From contig CM057462.1 in the NCBI GenBank assembly GCA_030035585.1, positions 121,143,234 through 121,207,233 of the forward strand: DNA of 64,000 nucleotides, written 5' to 3'. Below the pieces are notes generated by a model. That model did no database searches. It saw nothing but the letters and a program-made list of their open reading frames with translations, and was not told the origin of the DNA. The translations under genes were made by a program, and so were the position numbers. Shown here piece by piece: positions 22,026 through 33,440 of this stretch (its first letter is position 1; the number at the start of each line of letters is the position of its first letter). This DNA is from Dugong dugon. Lineage: Eukaryota; Chordata; Mammalia; Sirenia; Dugongidae.

Positions 22026-25000
22026 CAGCAACAAACTCACATCTATCAATAATTACACTGAACGTAAATGGACTCACTGCACCCATAAAGAGACGGAGAG
22101 TGGCAGAATGGATAAGAAAACAGGATCCATCAATTTGCTGTCTACAAGAGACACACCTTAGAAACAAAGATGTGAATTTATTAAAAATCAAAGGTTGGAA
22201 AAAAATATATCAAGCTAACAACTATCAAAAAAGAGCAGGAGTGGCAATTCTAATCTCAGATAAAATAGACTTTAAAACAAAATCTACCATAAAAGACAAA
22301 GAAGGACACTATATAATGATTAAGGGGATGATCCATCACGAAGACATAACCATAATAAATATCTATGCACCCAATGACAGGGCTCCAAAATACATAAAAA
22401 AAACTCTAACAGCACTGAAAAGAGAAATTGACAGTTCCACAATAATAGTAGGAGACTTCAACACACCACTCTCAGTAAAGGACAGAACAACTAAAAAGAA
22501 ACTCAGCAAAGATACGGAAGACCTAAAGGACACAATCAGCCAACTGGACCTCATTGACATATATAGAACAATCCATCCAACCGCTGCAAAGTACACATTC
22601 TTTTCCAATGCACATGGAACGTTCTCCAGAATAGACCACATCTTAGGCCACAGAGCAATCCTCAACAAGATCCAAAATGCTGAGATAATTCACAGTATCT
22701 TCTCTGACCACAATACCATCAAGGTAGAAATTAACACTAGAAAGAGCAAGGGAAAAAAATCAAACACATGGAAACTGAATAATAATCTGATTACACATCA
22801 ATGGGTAATAGAAGAAATCAGAGATGGAATTAAAAAATTCCTAGAATCAAATGAAAATGAAAACACAACATACCAAAACCTTTGGGACACAGCAAAGGCA
22901 GTCCTCAGAGGACAATTTATAGCAATAGATGCACATATGAAAAAAGAAGAGAGGGACAAAATCAAAACATTAACTACAGAACTCAAACAAATAGAAAGAG
23001 AACAACAAAAAAAGCCTACAACCACCGGAAGAAAGGAAATAGTAAAGATCAGAGCAGAAATAAATGAAATAGAGAACAGAAAAACAATAGAAAGAATCAA
23101 CAAAACCAAAAGTTTGTTCTTTGAAAGAATCAACAAAATCGACAAACCACTGGCCAGACTGACAAAAGAAAAACAGCAGAGGGCACAAATAACCCAAATA
23201 AGAAATGAAACGGGGGACATTACAACAGACCCAACTGAAATAAAAAGGATTATAACAAAATAGTATGAAAAACTATATTCCAACAAATTTGAAAACCTAG
23301 AGGAAATGGATAAATTTCTAGAAACATACGGCCTACCCAAACTACAACAAAGTGATATTGAAAATCTGAACAGACCCATAACAAGAGAAGAGATTGAAAA
23401 GGTAATAAAAAAACTCCCACCCAAAAAAAGCCCTGGCCCAGATGGCTTCACTGGAGAATTCTACAAAACATTTACAGAAGAGCTCGTACCAGTTCTACTC
23501 AAGCTATTTCAGAGCATAGAAGAGGAAGCAACACTTCCAGATTCATTCTATGAAGCCAGCATAACGCTGATACCAAAACCAGGCAAAGACATCACAAAAA
23601 AAGAAAATTACAGACCAATATCTCTCATGAATATAGATGCAAAAATTCTGAACAAAATTCTAGCCAATAGAATTCAGTATCATATCAAAATAATAATACA
23701 CCACGACCAAGTAGGATTCATACCAGGTATGCAAGGATGGTTTAACATTAGAAAATCCATCAACGTAATTCACCACATAAATAAAAGGAAAGAAAAAAAT
23801 CACATGATCATCTCAATTGATGCAGAAAAGGCATTTGACAAAGTCCAACACCCATTCCTGATAAAAGCTCTCAATAAAATAGGTATAGAAGGGAAATTTC
23901 TCAACATAATAAAGGGCATCTATGCAAAACCAACAGCCAACATCATTCTTAATGAATGGAGAGAGGCTGAAAACATTCCCCTTGAAAACAGGAACAAGAC
24001 AAGGATGCCCTTTATCACCACTCCTATTTAACATTGTGCTGGAAGTTCTAGCTAGAGCAGTAAGGCAAGAGAAAGAAATAAAGGGCATCCATATTGGTAA
24101 TGAAGAAGTTAAACTCTCCCTGTTTGCAGATGATATGATACTATACATAGAAAACCCTAAAGACTCCATGAGAAATTTACTGGAACTAATAGAATGATTC
24201 AGCAGAGTAGAAGGATACAAGATAAACATTCAAAAATCAGTTGGATTCCTATACACCAGTAAAGAGAACGATGAAAAGGAGATCAGGAAATCAATACCAT
24301 TTTCAATAGCCCCTAAAAAGATAAAAACTTAGGAATAAATCTGACCAGGAATATAAAAGACCTATACAAAGAAAACTACAAAACACTGCTGCATGAAATC
24401 CAAAGGGATCTACATAAAGGGAAAAACATACCATGCTCATGGATAGGCAGACTCAACATTGTGAAAATGGCAATTCTACCTAAAGCAATCTACAAATACA
24501 ATGCAATCCCGATCCAAATACCAACAACATTCTTCAAAAAGATGGAAAAACTAATTATTAACTTTATATGGAAAGGGAAGAAACCCCGAATAAGTAAAGC
24601 ACTACTGAAGAAGAAGAATAAAGTTGGAGGACTCACACTACCTGACTTGAGAACCTACTATACAGCTACAGTACTCAAAACAGCCTGGTACTGGTACAAC
24701 AACAGAGACATTGACCAATGGAACAGAATTGAGAACTCAGATGTAAATCCATCCACCTACGGTCACCTGATTTTTGACAAGGGCCCAAAATCCATCAAAT
24801 GGGGAAAAGACAGTCTTTTTAACAAATGGTGCTGGCAAAACTGGATATCCATTTGTAGAAAAATGAAACAGGACCCATACCTCACACCATATACAAAAAC
24901 TACTTCAAAATGGATCAAAGACCTGAATATAAAGCCTCAAACTATAAAATTCATAGAAGAAAAAATAGGACCAACACTTCAGGCCTTAATACATGGCATT

Positions 25001-25849
25001 AACAGGATACAAATCATAAACATCAACACAAAAAACCCAACAGATAAACTAGATAATTGGGATCTTCTAAAAATCAAACATCTATGCTCTTCAAAAGATT
25101 TCACCAAAAGAGTTAAAAGAGAACCTACAGACTGGGAAAAAATTTTTGGACAGTACATGTCAGACAAAGGTCTAATCTCCATAATCTACAAGAAAATCCA
25201 ACACCTCTACAACAAAAAGACAACCAATCCTATCAAAAAATGGGCAAAGGAAATGAACAGACACTTCACCAAGGAAGACATTCAAATGGCCAACAGACAC
25301 ATGAGGAAATGCTCGCGATCACTAGCCATTAGAGAAATGCAAATTAAAACCACAATGAGATACCATCTCACCCCGGCATTACTGGCATGAATCAAAAATA
25401 CTGGAAATAACAAATGTTGGAGGGGCTGCAGGGAGACGGGAACTCTTATACACTGCTGGTGGGAATGAAAAATGATACAACCATTTTGGAAAATGATATG
25501 GCGTTTCCTCAGAAAGCTAGAAATAGACATACCATTCGATCCAGCAATCCCACTCCTAGGAATATATCCTAGAGAAATAAGAGTCATCACTCGAATAGAC
25601 ATATGCACACCTATGTTCATGGCAGCATTATTCACAATAGCAAAACGATGGAAACAACCTCGATGTCCATCAACAGATGAATGGATACACAAACTATGGT
25701 ACATACACACAATGGAGTACTATGCAACGAGAAAGAACAACAATGAATCTGTGAACCATCTCATAACATGGATGAAACTGGAGGACATCATGCTGAATGA
25801 AATAAGTCAATCACAAAAGGACAAATATTGTATGGGACCTCTATTGTAA
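22022..25849 (+). pseudogene. L1 ORF2 (endonuclease / reverse transcriptase), disabled
   Basis: ORF2p nicks target DNA and reverse-transcribes L1 RNA. The frame opens with a complete apurinic-type endonuclease: N14, E43, Y115, D145, N147, D205, D229 and H230 are all present at the positions known from human ORF2p. The RT part holds the catalytic box 'FADD' at 24123-24134. Lesions: TAG at 23261-23263; a 4-nt tandem duplication aatgaatg at 23951-23958 shifting the frame; TGA at 24195-24197; a 1-nt loss near 24328-24331; TGA at 25388-25390; TGA at 25466-25468. The last stop replaces the final Cys of the C-terminal Cys/His knuckle (CX3CX7HX4C in human L1). Frames rejoin after each lesion, giving about 1,275 codons, the normal length. 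Only the first 413 residues can be translated from the ORF2 start, so a stand-alone endonuclease fragment is the most it could make. Confidence 0.95.
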
Positions 25850-26578
25850 AAACCCATGAAAAAATTCACATGCAAAATGTAACAATCCCTGTTGGTTACC
25901 AGGGATGGGAGGGGGGGGGGAATACTAAATACGTAATAGGTAGGTGGTAACTTGGGTGAGAGGTGAGATAGTACATAGTACAGGGGAAACTAACACAACC
26001 TGCACAAGGAAAGGTCATGGAGGCCCTATAGACACATCCAAACCCCCCGAGGGACTGAGTTGTTGGATGGAGGGCTCTGGGGACCATGATCTCGTGGAAC
26101 ATCTAGCTCAATTGGCATGACATTGCTTATAAAGATAATGCTCTACATTCTACCTTGGTGAGTAGTGTCTGGGGTCTTAAAAGCCTATGATCGGCCATCT
26201 AAGATACTCCACTGATCTCATCCCTTCGGGAACAAGGGAGAACGAAGAGAACAGGATACAAGGAAAAGATTAGCCTGAAGGACTAATGGTCCACAGCTAC
26301 CAAGGCCTCCATGGGACTGAGTCCAGTACAGCTGGATGGTGCCCGGCTACCACCAATGACTCCTCTGACCAGGATCACAACAGAGGGTTCTGGGCAGAGC
26401 TGGAGAAGGATGTAGAGCATAATTTTAACTCCCAAAAAAAAAAAAAAGAAGACCAGATTTACTGGCCTAAAGAATACTAGAGAAACCTCAAGAGTGTGGC
26501 CCCCAGACACCCTTTCAGCTCAGAGGTGAAGTTACCTTCGAGGTTTGATGTTAAGCCTGGGAATGGACAGCCCAGTAA

Positions 26579-27340
26579 AACTAAATGGGACTAACGAGGT
26601 ACAGGAGTCCGGTGACAAGGGCCAGAAGGCAGAGGGAGAGTAGGAAACTGATGATAAGGAACACAAATTGAATAAGGACACTGTCGATGTATTGTGAGAT
26701 TGTTGACCACTGCTATAGGGCAACATTTGTAGTAACTATTAAATGGGAGGCTGTTTTGTCCTGTAAGCCTTCATCTTGGGCGAGAATGGCAGCACAATTG
26801 GAAGAGCATAGTCAATATCACTTAAATGTGTAAGTAAAAAGTTTTGAAATGGTGTTTAAATAAAATAAAATAAAATAAAATAAATAAATAAATAAACAAA
26901 TGAGACTAAAGAGGTACAATAGTCCACTGACAAGGTCCAGAAGACAGAAGGGGACAAGGAAGCCCCCTGGTGATAGGGAACACAAGGTGGAGTAAGGATA
27001 TTCTTGATGTGCTGTGAGATTGTTAACCATTGTCATAGGGCAACATGTGTAGTAACTGTTAAATGAAAAACTATTTTGTTCTGTAAGCCTTCATCTTAAG
27101 TGAGAATAACAGCACAGTTGGAAGAGCGTAGTCAATGTCACTGAACTGTGAATGTAGAAATTTTTGAAACGGTGTATCTTTGGCCATCTGTAATTTTCAT
27201 CAAAAAAAAAGGTTGAGAATTTAGAGGCTTAATACGTTGTGGGGTTGTTAACCAATGTCAGAGAACAACGTGTACTACTATTTCATGAGAAACTATTTGC
27301 TCTGTAAGCTTTCACCTGAAGTACAATAAAATATATATAT
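26579..27340 (+). repeat. Three tandem degenerate units in the L1 3'UTR
   Basis: Unit A (26579-26856), unit B (26899-27190) and the shorter unit C (27218-27340) share ordered blocks: 'gagattgttgacc'/'gagattgttaacc'/'gggttgttaacc', then 'tagggcaaca', 'gtagtaac', and 'ctgtaagccttcatctt'/'ctgtaagctttcacct'. A and B also share 'gacaagg(g)ccagaag(g/a)cag'. They are separated by a (TAAAA)n run (26857-26900) and an A9 run (27202-27210). Confidence 0.8.
26857..26900 (+). repeat. (TAAAA)n/(TAAA)n microsatellite inside the L1 3'UTR
   Basis: Five TAAAA-type units shift to TAAA units. The position, directly after unit A, looks like a fossil poly-A tail. Confidence 0.9.
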
Positions 27341-27650
27341 ATAAAAAAAAAAGTAATTCTCAAGAGCACATTGTATTAAGTGTGCCCTCTGAATAGAAGG
27401 GTTGAATTTTAGGCAGATGACCCCTGGGACAGTGTTTATGATCAAATCCAAGGGAAGCGTTATTTATCTGTCATATTCCAACCAATTCCACCCTGCCTGG
27501 CATCTTTGTTTATAAAGTCTATAGAGCAAGATCAAAATCATTAAAAACAAATTCCATGTCTTTACCAGTGTGAACCAGAAAGAAGACTCTTACTCTGACC
27601 AAGAGTAAATTCTACAGTGATCAAAGAGATTTATCGAGCTGCGGTTTGTA

Positions 27651-27854
27651 GCTGTTGTTAGGTGCCGTGGAGTTGATTTTTGACTCATAGCAACCCCGTG
27701 TGACAGAGTTGAACTTCCTCATATGTTTTTCTAGGCTGTAATCTTTGTGGGAACAGATCTCCAGGTCTTTCTCTCATGGAGCCGCCAGGTGGGTTTGAAC
27801 CACCGATCTTTTGGTTAGCAGCCAAGCACTTAACCGTTGTGCCACCAGGGCTCC
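27651..27854 (-). mobile_element. AfroSINE
   Basis: A complete minus-strand copy from 'gctgttgttaggtgccg' to the head terminus 'gccaccagggctcc'. Confidence 0.92.
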
Positions 27855-27867
27855 TTGGGCTGTCATT

Positions 27868-28005
27868 TAGTATCTGTAAAACTGGGGTTGTGATAGTCTC
27901 TATCTCATAGGGTTGTTGGGAAAATCATATGTGATCACTCTCATAAAACTTTAGCCCAGAGCCTGACACACAGTACATACTCAGGAAATAGTACTAGAGC
28001 TTTTG
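27868..28005 (+). mobile_element. MIR, 3' part
   Basis: 'tatctgtaaaactggggtt', 'ctatctcatagggttgttgg' and 'agcctgacacacagtacata' are the MIR 3' landmarks in order. Confidence 0.75.
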
Positions 28006-28009
28006 TTAA

Positions 28010-28610
28010 TAAGTGATGGGAAGTTTTCAAAAATGAGTAGAACGCAGTCTCTCCTTTAGGAATCTCAGAGGAGAGAAGACAAGTCAGGAGGTAATTGTGA
28101 CATATAGCACATAGCATATACTATGTATAATAAATAATAGGAGTGTATATTGGGTACTGCTTCAGGAGTAGCTTCAATGCTCCAAAATGGGGAATCATTA
28201 AGGGTGAAAGAACCATCTACTCGCATTAAGCCTGCAAATGTGAAGGGCTAGGTCTTAGCAAGACTTGTGCCGTCATTCAGCTGTCCTGATGATGGATGGG
28301 GATTTCTGAGCAATTGAATTGAGCCTCAGCCATTACTATCGATTGTTGGGATAAACTTCTCTATAGGAGCCAATGGGCCATAGTCTGGGTCAGTGGTCAC
28401 ACTGACATAAGGTTTATGACCTCTCATCTCGTAGGCTTCCCATGTACCTCACCACATGTCCACCTGCCTGGGACGTAGGATCAAGCTGGCAGCAAAGGGC
28501 TTGGGAAAATGAGGACTGAATTATGACCTCAGATCTCAGCCAGCTGTGGTTGGAGCCTCTTCCCCTTTGTGAAGAGGAAGCCTTTTCATTTCCAAAGCTT
28601 TGGAGGAGGT
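28010..28610. other. Unique sequence, nothing recognised
   Basis: No gene or repeat is seen. Confidence 0.4.
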
Positions 28611-28623
28611 GTAATTAAGGGCA

Positions 28624-28837
28624 ACCCAAACCAAACCCACGGCCACAAGTCGATTCCGACTCATAGAGACACTGTAGGACAGGGTAGAATTGCCCCATAG
28701 GGTGTCCAAGTCTGTAATCTTTACAGAAGCAGACTGCCACATCTTTCTCTCCCAGAGCGGCTGATGGGCTTGAACCGCTGACGTTTTGGTTAGCAGCCGA
28801 GCACTGCTTACCTGCTGTGTTACCAGGGCTCCTTTAG
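28624..28837 (-). mobile_element. AfroSINE
   Basis: A full minus-strand copy starting 'acccaaaccaaacccac'. The target-site duplication ttaagggca is perfect (28615-28623 and 28838-28846). Confidence 0.93.
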
Positions 28838-28871
28838 TTAAGGGCACCATTGTGGAAATGAGTTACATGGG

Positions 28872-28988
28872 GGCTTAAATAGTAGCTCTTAGGTCCTTGT
28901 TTTTTGACCCTGAGCAAGTTAGCTACTCACTCTGAACCTCAGTTCCCTTGTCTACAAAACAGGGAAATGAGACCTAACTCTGCAGGGT
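28872..28988 (+). mobile_element. MIR fragment
   Basis: 'cctgagcaagttagctactc' and 'acctcagttcccttgtctac' followed by 'aaaacagggaaatgag' are MIR core sequence. Confidence 0.7.
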
Positions 28989-29089
28989 TTTTTGTTTGTT
29001 TTTCTTTTTAATAACAGCTTTACTGAAATATAATTTACATACCATAAAATTCACCCTTTTAAAGCGGTTTCAGTACTGTTTTTAGTGCG

Positions 29090-30256
29090 TGTAAAAAATG
29101 GTGTGGTGAGGGCATCTGACCTCCTTTAACCTCACGAGGGGGAGGAGAATCAAGATCAACAGCCCAAAGCTGATTCCTATGAGGCAGAGGTCAGACATAC
29201 ATACCTCCTCTCTCCAACCATTTTACCAATTCTGACACCAGCCGTCCCTCCCATGGCACTCTTTACTTCTCTGCTGAGTTCAATAATTCATTGCAATGGC
29301 CACACAGAACTCACAGACTATACTCATGATTATGGGGTTTGTTAGGGAAGTAACAATAAGGAACCCTGGTGGCACAGTGGTTAAGTGCATGGCTGCTAAC
29401 TCAAAGGTTGGTGATTCAAACCCACTAGCTGCTCTGTGGGAGAAAGATGCAGCAGTCTGCTCCTGTAAAGATTTACAGGCTTGAAAACTCTATGGGGCAG
29501 TTCATCTCTGTCCTATAGGGTTGCTATGAGTCAAATCAACTCAATGGCAACTGGTTTAATTTTGGTTTAAAAGGTTACAATTTAGGATCAGGAACCTGCA
29601 GGTAAGCTTCTCTTGGCCTCTCAGCCCCTGCTCTGGCCTGGCCTCTGCCATGCTCAGGCAAGTGTTACAAAGCTCTTTAGCTCCACCAATAAGTGCTTAG
29701 AGGCACCCCACTCTGCCAGTAAGCTTCAGCCCAAAGGTAGTCAGCTCTCTTGCTCCATAGGTCAGCTCTCCCACTGTAGCTATCCTTGCTGCATGAACCG
29801 GTAAGCCCACTGCACCATCTCGCGCTTGTCTCCCAGTTCTGCTGCTGCCGTTTCTGTGCCGCTGCTTCTTGCCATCTTGTACCATCTCTGGTGTAATAGC
29901 TCTCTCTTCTGTCTTCTGGGTCTAGGTGTGTTCTCAGTGCAGGGATCTTGGGTCCAAATGACTCCCATCTCTTCTTCTTGGTGATAGTGAGGTCCCCCCC
30001 CCCCCCGTGCTGGGATTGGCTCCCTTTTAAGCCTAGTGGAATGGCAAAACTAGCAATCCCCTTGTTCCATATACCTTATTTGCATAGTCCCACCCCACAA
30101 GGATGCCATGCATTTATTTGCATTATTAGCAATGCTGCCCAGTCCTCTTGGTGGGCTACAAGCACCTTATTTGCATAGTCCCACCCAATCATTGGGTAGG
30201 AGTCATAAGACCATGCATGGCTAGAAGGGCCATATTAAGTAATTCATTGCATTGCA
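29090..30256 (-). mobile_element. Probable solo LTR (ERV) inserted in the old L1M, carrying a SINE
   Basis: The block that interrupts the L1M begins TG (29090) and ends CA (30256), flanked by an imperfect 5-bp duplication (gtgcg/gtgta). The L1M alignment is broken exactly here. The right part, which would be the U3 if the LTR is on the minus strand, has three ATTTGCAT octamers (30078, 30116, 30169) and a perfect 22-bp direct repeat (30074-30095 and 30165-30186). No viral genes are present. Orientation and family are inferred. The AfroSINE at 29360-29569 inserted into it. Confidence 0.5.
29360..29569 (+). mobile_element. AfroSINE
   Basis: A full plus-strand copy, head 'ggaaccctggtggcacagtgg' region to tail 'ggtttaattttggttt'. 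Flanking 'gtaacaat'/'gttacaat' is an imperfect duplication. Confidence 0.92.
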
Positions 30257-30278
30257 GTGTATTTACAGAGGTGTGCAA

Positions 30279-30488
30279 AGTACCTGGGTTGCACAAATGG
30301 TTAACACTCTCAGCTGCTAACTGAAATGTGGGAGGTTTGAGTTCACCCAGAAGCACTTTGGAAGAAAGGCCTGGCAATCTACTTCTGAAAAATTAGCCAT
30401 TGAAAATTCTATGGAGCACGATTCTACTCTAACACACATGGGGTTGGCATGAGTCAGAATCACCTCCTCGGCAACTGGTGGTGGTGGT
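30279..30488 (+). mobile_element. AfroSINE, second subtype
   Basis: Head 'acctgggttgcacaaatgg', middle 'gcctggcaatctacttctg'. It is flanked by acagaggtgtgcaa and acacagttgtgcaa, a diverged 14-bp duplication inside the old L1M. Confidence 0.88.
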
Positions 30489-31861
30489 ACACAGTTGTGC
30501 AATAATAACCACTATCTAATTCCAGAAAATTTTTATCCCCCCCAAACAAACCCTGCACCCATGAGCAGTCACTCCCTAGTCCTCTGTATTAACCACTAAT
30601 TAATTTTCTTGCCAACTACGACTCTATTTTCCATCTATATGAATCTGCCTATTCTAGATATTTTATATAAACAGACTCATACAATATGTGGTCTTTGTGA
30701 CTGGCTTTTTAAATTTGACATAATGTTTTCAAGATTTATCTATTTGTAGCTTGCATCAGTACTTAATTCTTTTCTATTGCTGAATTATATATTCTATATT
30801 GTATTGTATGAATGTACTGTATTTTGTTCATCTGTTCATCAGTTGATGGATATCTTTTTTTTCCCTCTTTTTGGCTATTATGAATAATGCTGCTATAAAT
30901 ATTCATGTACAAGTGTTTGTATGGATATATACGTTCATTTCACTTGGTATATACCTAGGAGTGGAATTGCTGAGTCATATAGTAACTCTATGTTTAGCAT
31001 TTTGAGGAACTGCCTGTTTTCCAAAATAGCTGTAACATTTTACATTTCCACTAGCAATGAGTGAGTGTTTCAATTTCTCTGTATCCTCAACAACACTTGT
31101 TATTGTCTATATTTTTTATTTTAGCCATCCTGTGAGGGTTAAGTGATATCTCATTGTGGTTTTGATTTTCATTCCCTTAATGGCTAATGATGATGAGCAT
31201 TTTTTCATGTGCATATTAGCCATCTGAATAGTTTCTTCAGAGAAATGTCTATTCAAATCCTTAGATGATTTTTAATTGGGTTATTTGTCCTTTTATTGTT
31301 GAGTTGTAAGAGTTCTTCATATATTCTGGATATAATCCCTTATCATAGATATGATTTATAAATATTTTCTCCCATTCTGTGGGTTGTCTTTTCACTTTGA
31401 TGGTATCCCTTGAAACACAAAAGTTTTTAATTTTGATGAGGTCCAGTTTATCTATTTTTTTGTTTATCACTTGTGCTATTGGTGTCATATCTAAGAACCC
31501 ATTGCCTAATCCAAAGTCATCAAGATTTACTTCTGTGTTTTTCTTCTAAGAGTCTTACATTTAGGTCAACAGTTGTCCTAGCACTATTTGTTGAAAAGAC
31601 TATTGTTTCCTTTTTAATTGTCTTGGTACCCCCTCATTAGTTTTTTAGGAATAATGTCACAATCTATGTAAAGCTCCTGATACATGAAGAGTTTCAGTAT
31701 ATGGTAGCTATTATTCTTATTGCTATTGTTAGGCTAATGGGAAAATTCCTAGGTAAAATATGATTGATTGTAGTTCCTCCTTGCTAGAAATTCTAACAAA
31801 TAGGGGAGAAAAACAAGTGGCAGCAATTAGCTTGAGGTCTTCTACGTGAGGTTTGCAAATT

Positions 31862-32080
31862 ATAATAATAATAGCAGCGAACATTTATTGAGTACTTCCT
31901 ATGTCCCTGATACTTCACACCCAATATCTTAATAAGTTCTCACAACAACACTATGAGATAAATACTATTTTAGTCTCCTTTATTCAAATGAGGAAAGGGA
32001 GATTTAGAGTGGTCAAGGGACTTGTTCAATGTCACAAGTAGCAAGCCATAATGCAGATATTTGAATTCACACTGTCTGTG
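31862..32080 (-). mobile_element. MIR
   Basis: 'gaacatttattgagtacttc', 'caacaacactatgagataaa' and 'caaatgaggaaagggagatt' in this order are a reverse-strand MIR. Confidence 0.8.
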
Positions 32081-32174
32081 GCTGTGACAGGAGTTGGTCT
32101 CAGGTGATATGGGTGAGAGGCTTGTCAGAATAAAACATAGAATGACATGTCCGTTGACTAACATGGTAAAAGGC

Positions 32175-32385
32175 AGCAGAAGGTGGTTAATAGAGCTTGA
32201 CTACCTGGGCCGGAATCCCACTCAACTATTTATAAGCTGTATGACCATGGACAACTCAGTTTCCTCAACATAAGATGGGGACAATTAGGCTTCTTATCTC
32301 ATGGGGTTGAAGTGGAAAATACATGAATTAATTTGAGTAAAGTGTTTAGAACAGTGCCTGGCACGTAGGAACTGCTCAAAGATTG
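32175..32385 (+). mobile_element. MIR
   Basis: Nearly complete plus-strand MIR: 'gtggttaatagagcttgac', 'cagtttcctcaacataagat', 'ttatctcatggggttgaag' and 'cagtgcctggcacgtagga'. Confidence 0.88.
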
Positions 32386-32389
32386 ACCC

Positions 32390-33350
32390 TGATGGAGTGT
32401 CCTCAACCTGATCCCAAGCTTCCTTTCCAGAATTATTCCCACTATCAGGGCACACTTTATGGGTGTGCAACCTGTACAACTGCACAGGACCCTGGGTTCC
32501 GAAAGACCTTGGACTTGGTTTAATGCTCTGTGGTCAACATTTTGAAATCCTTAATTTTTAAACAAGGGGCGTTTTCATTTTGTCCTGGGCCCCACAAATT
32601 ATACAGCTGGTCCTGGGCAGGACGTAGGCCTAGCTGCCGAGTTCCCTCCCTCCCAGCCGTGTCCAATACAGCCCATGCCGGGGTATGTCTTCACACACAT
32701 GCTTCAGAACCTCTCAGCTGCTGTGAACGCCAGTCCATCTCAATGCAGAAGATAGTGCTGTTCGATTTAATTACCACGTCAACCGGGCCAACATACACTC
32801 ACTTGACATTCCTGATTTATTACCTACAAGTGAATGCAATGCATAGAGAGCCCCAAATCCTGCCTCTATTATTGGATTGAAAACCTCCATTGACTTCAGC
32901 TGGCAGCTTGCACCACTAATTACAGACAGAGTTTGGCCCTGCAGGTTTTATATAGAACATTTTTCTTTATTTCTTGTTTTCATGGGTGTGTGTTGTGGGC
33001 TAGGGATTATTTTTATGTTTTTCCACTTCCTGATTAGTTTTAGGACTTGTTTATTTGGAGACCGCTTTAATAAATTTGCACAGCAGGGTGAGTTAGTAAC
33101 AGGGTTGGTATATTTAACCAGGAACTGCCTTCTTTTCAGTTTGGTTTTGGTGTTTGAGTTCAGGGCACAGTCACTCTGTTTCGGTACCAAATCTTGCCAA
33201 AGATCACCTTTTCTTGATCTAGAGATGGTCATGGTGGCTTAGTGAGAGGACAAGGCTCTGCTTCCACGGGACTATGTGCAGAACTCCACCAAGGCACACT
33301 TCCACTGCACTTTCAAAGTGTATTTGAATTCAAGCGATATGTTCCGGTCT
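32390..33350. other. Unique sequence, possible conserved noncoding element
   Basis: No gene is seen. The block at about 32670-32960 mixes a GC-balanced core with TAATTA/ATTA motifs ('ttaattaccacg', 'actaattacagac') and reads like a vertebrate enhancer. This needs an alignment to confirm. The 121-codon frames here have no family features. Confidence 0.4.
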
Positions 33351-33354
33351 ATTT

Positions 33355-33440
33355 CCTCCTCTAGATTGTGTAGTCCAGTGAGCCTTCAGAAGGCAGGGAC
33401 TAGGTCATTGTTGTAGCTCCAGTGCCTGGTACAGCTTTAG
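33355..33440 (+). mobile_element. L2 3'-end fragment, weak
   Basis: 'gaaggcagggactaggtcat' followed by 'tagctccagtgcctggtaca' resembles the L2 terminus. Confidence 0.5.

Larger units (their letters stand above)
19104..27352 (+). mobile_element. Structurally full-length L1 retrotransposon
   Basis: All L1 parts are present in order: a 1.4-kb CpG-rich 5'UTR, ORF1, an inter-ORF region, ORF2 with endonuclease, reverse transcriptase and C-terminal regions, a 3'UTR and an A-rich tail. A 9-bp duplication, gtaattctc, lies at 19095-19103 and 27353-27361 exactly at the two ends. So this is a single complete insertion, not a truncated copy. Both ORFs carry disabling changes, so it is not autonomous now. 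The modest number of lesions suggests a fairly recent insertion, but no age can be computed from one copy. It is an L1 of the elephant lineage by context; the subfamily is not assigned. Confidence 0.95.
25850..27352 (+). mobile_element. L1 3'UTR with tandem units and A-rich tail
   Basis: A G-run (25908-25920) lies shortly after ORF2, as in other L1 3'UTRs. The rest aligns in part with the 3'UTR of the second L1 (45770-46729), for example 'ggctaccaccaatgactcc' against 'ggctaccaccaatgactgcc'. The last ~770 bases are three tandem degenerate units, each followed by an A- or TAAA-rich stretch. The true tail is the A-run at 27343-27352. Confidence 0.85.
28992..31645 (-). mobile_element. Old L1M element, ORF2 3' part and 3'UTR, interrupted
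   Basis: Segments 28992-29084, 30257-30278 and 30489-31645 form one antisense L1. The 3' end reads 'ctttactgaaatataattta' and 'ataaaattcaccctttt'. The minus strand at 31261-31488 still encodes an ORF2 C-terminal piece ('VSRDTIKVKRQPTEWEKIF'). It received an LTR and a SINE later. Divergence marks it as a pre-afrotherian L1M. Confidence 0.85.

Noticed and set aside
22798-23451. 217-codon minus-strand frame
   Set aside because: It is the antisense shadow of L1 ORF2; hydrophobic composition comes from A-rich sense codons.
32530-33242. Two adjacent plus-strand frames (116 and 121 codons) as a small gene
   Set aside because: No family features; the first overlaps the possible conserved noncoding block and the second is hydrophobic by T-rich composition.
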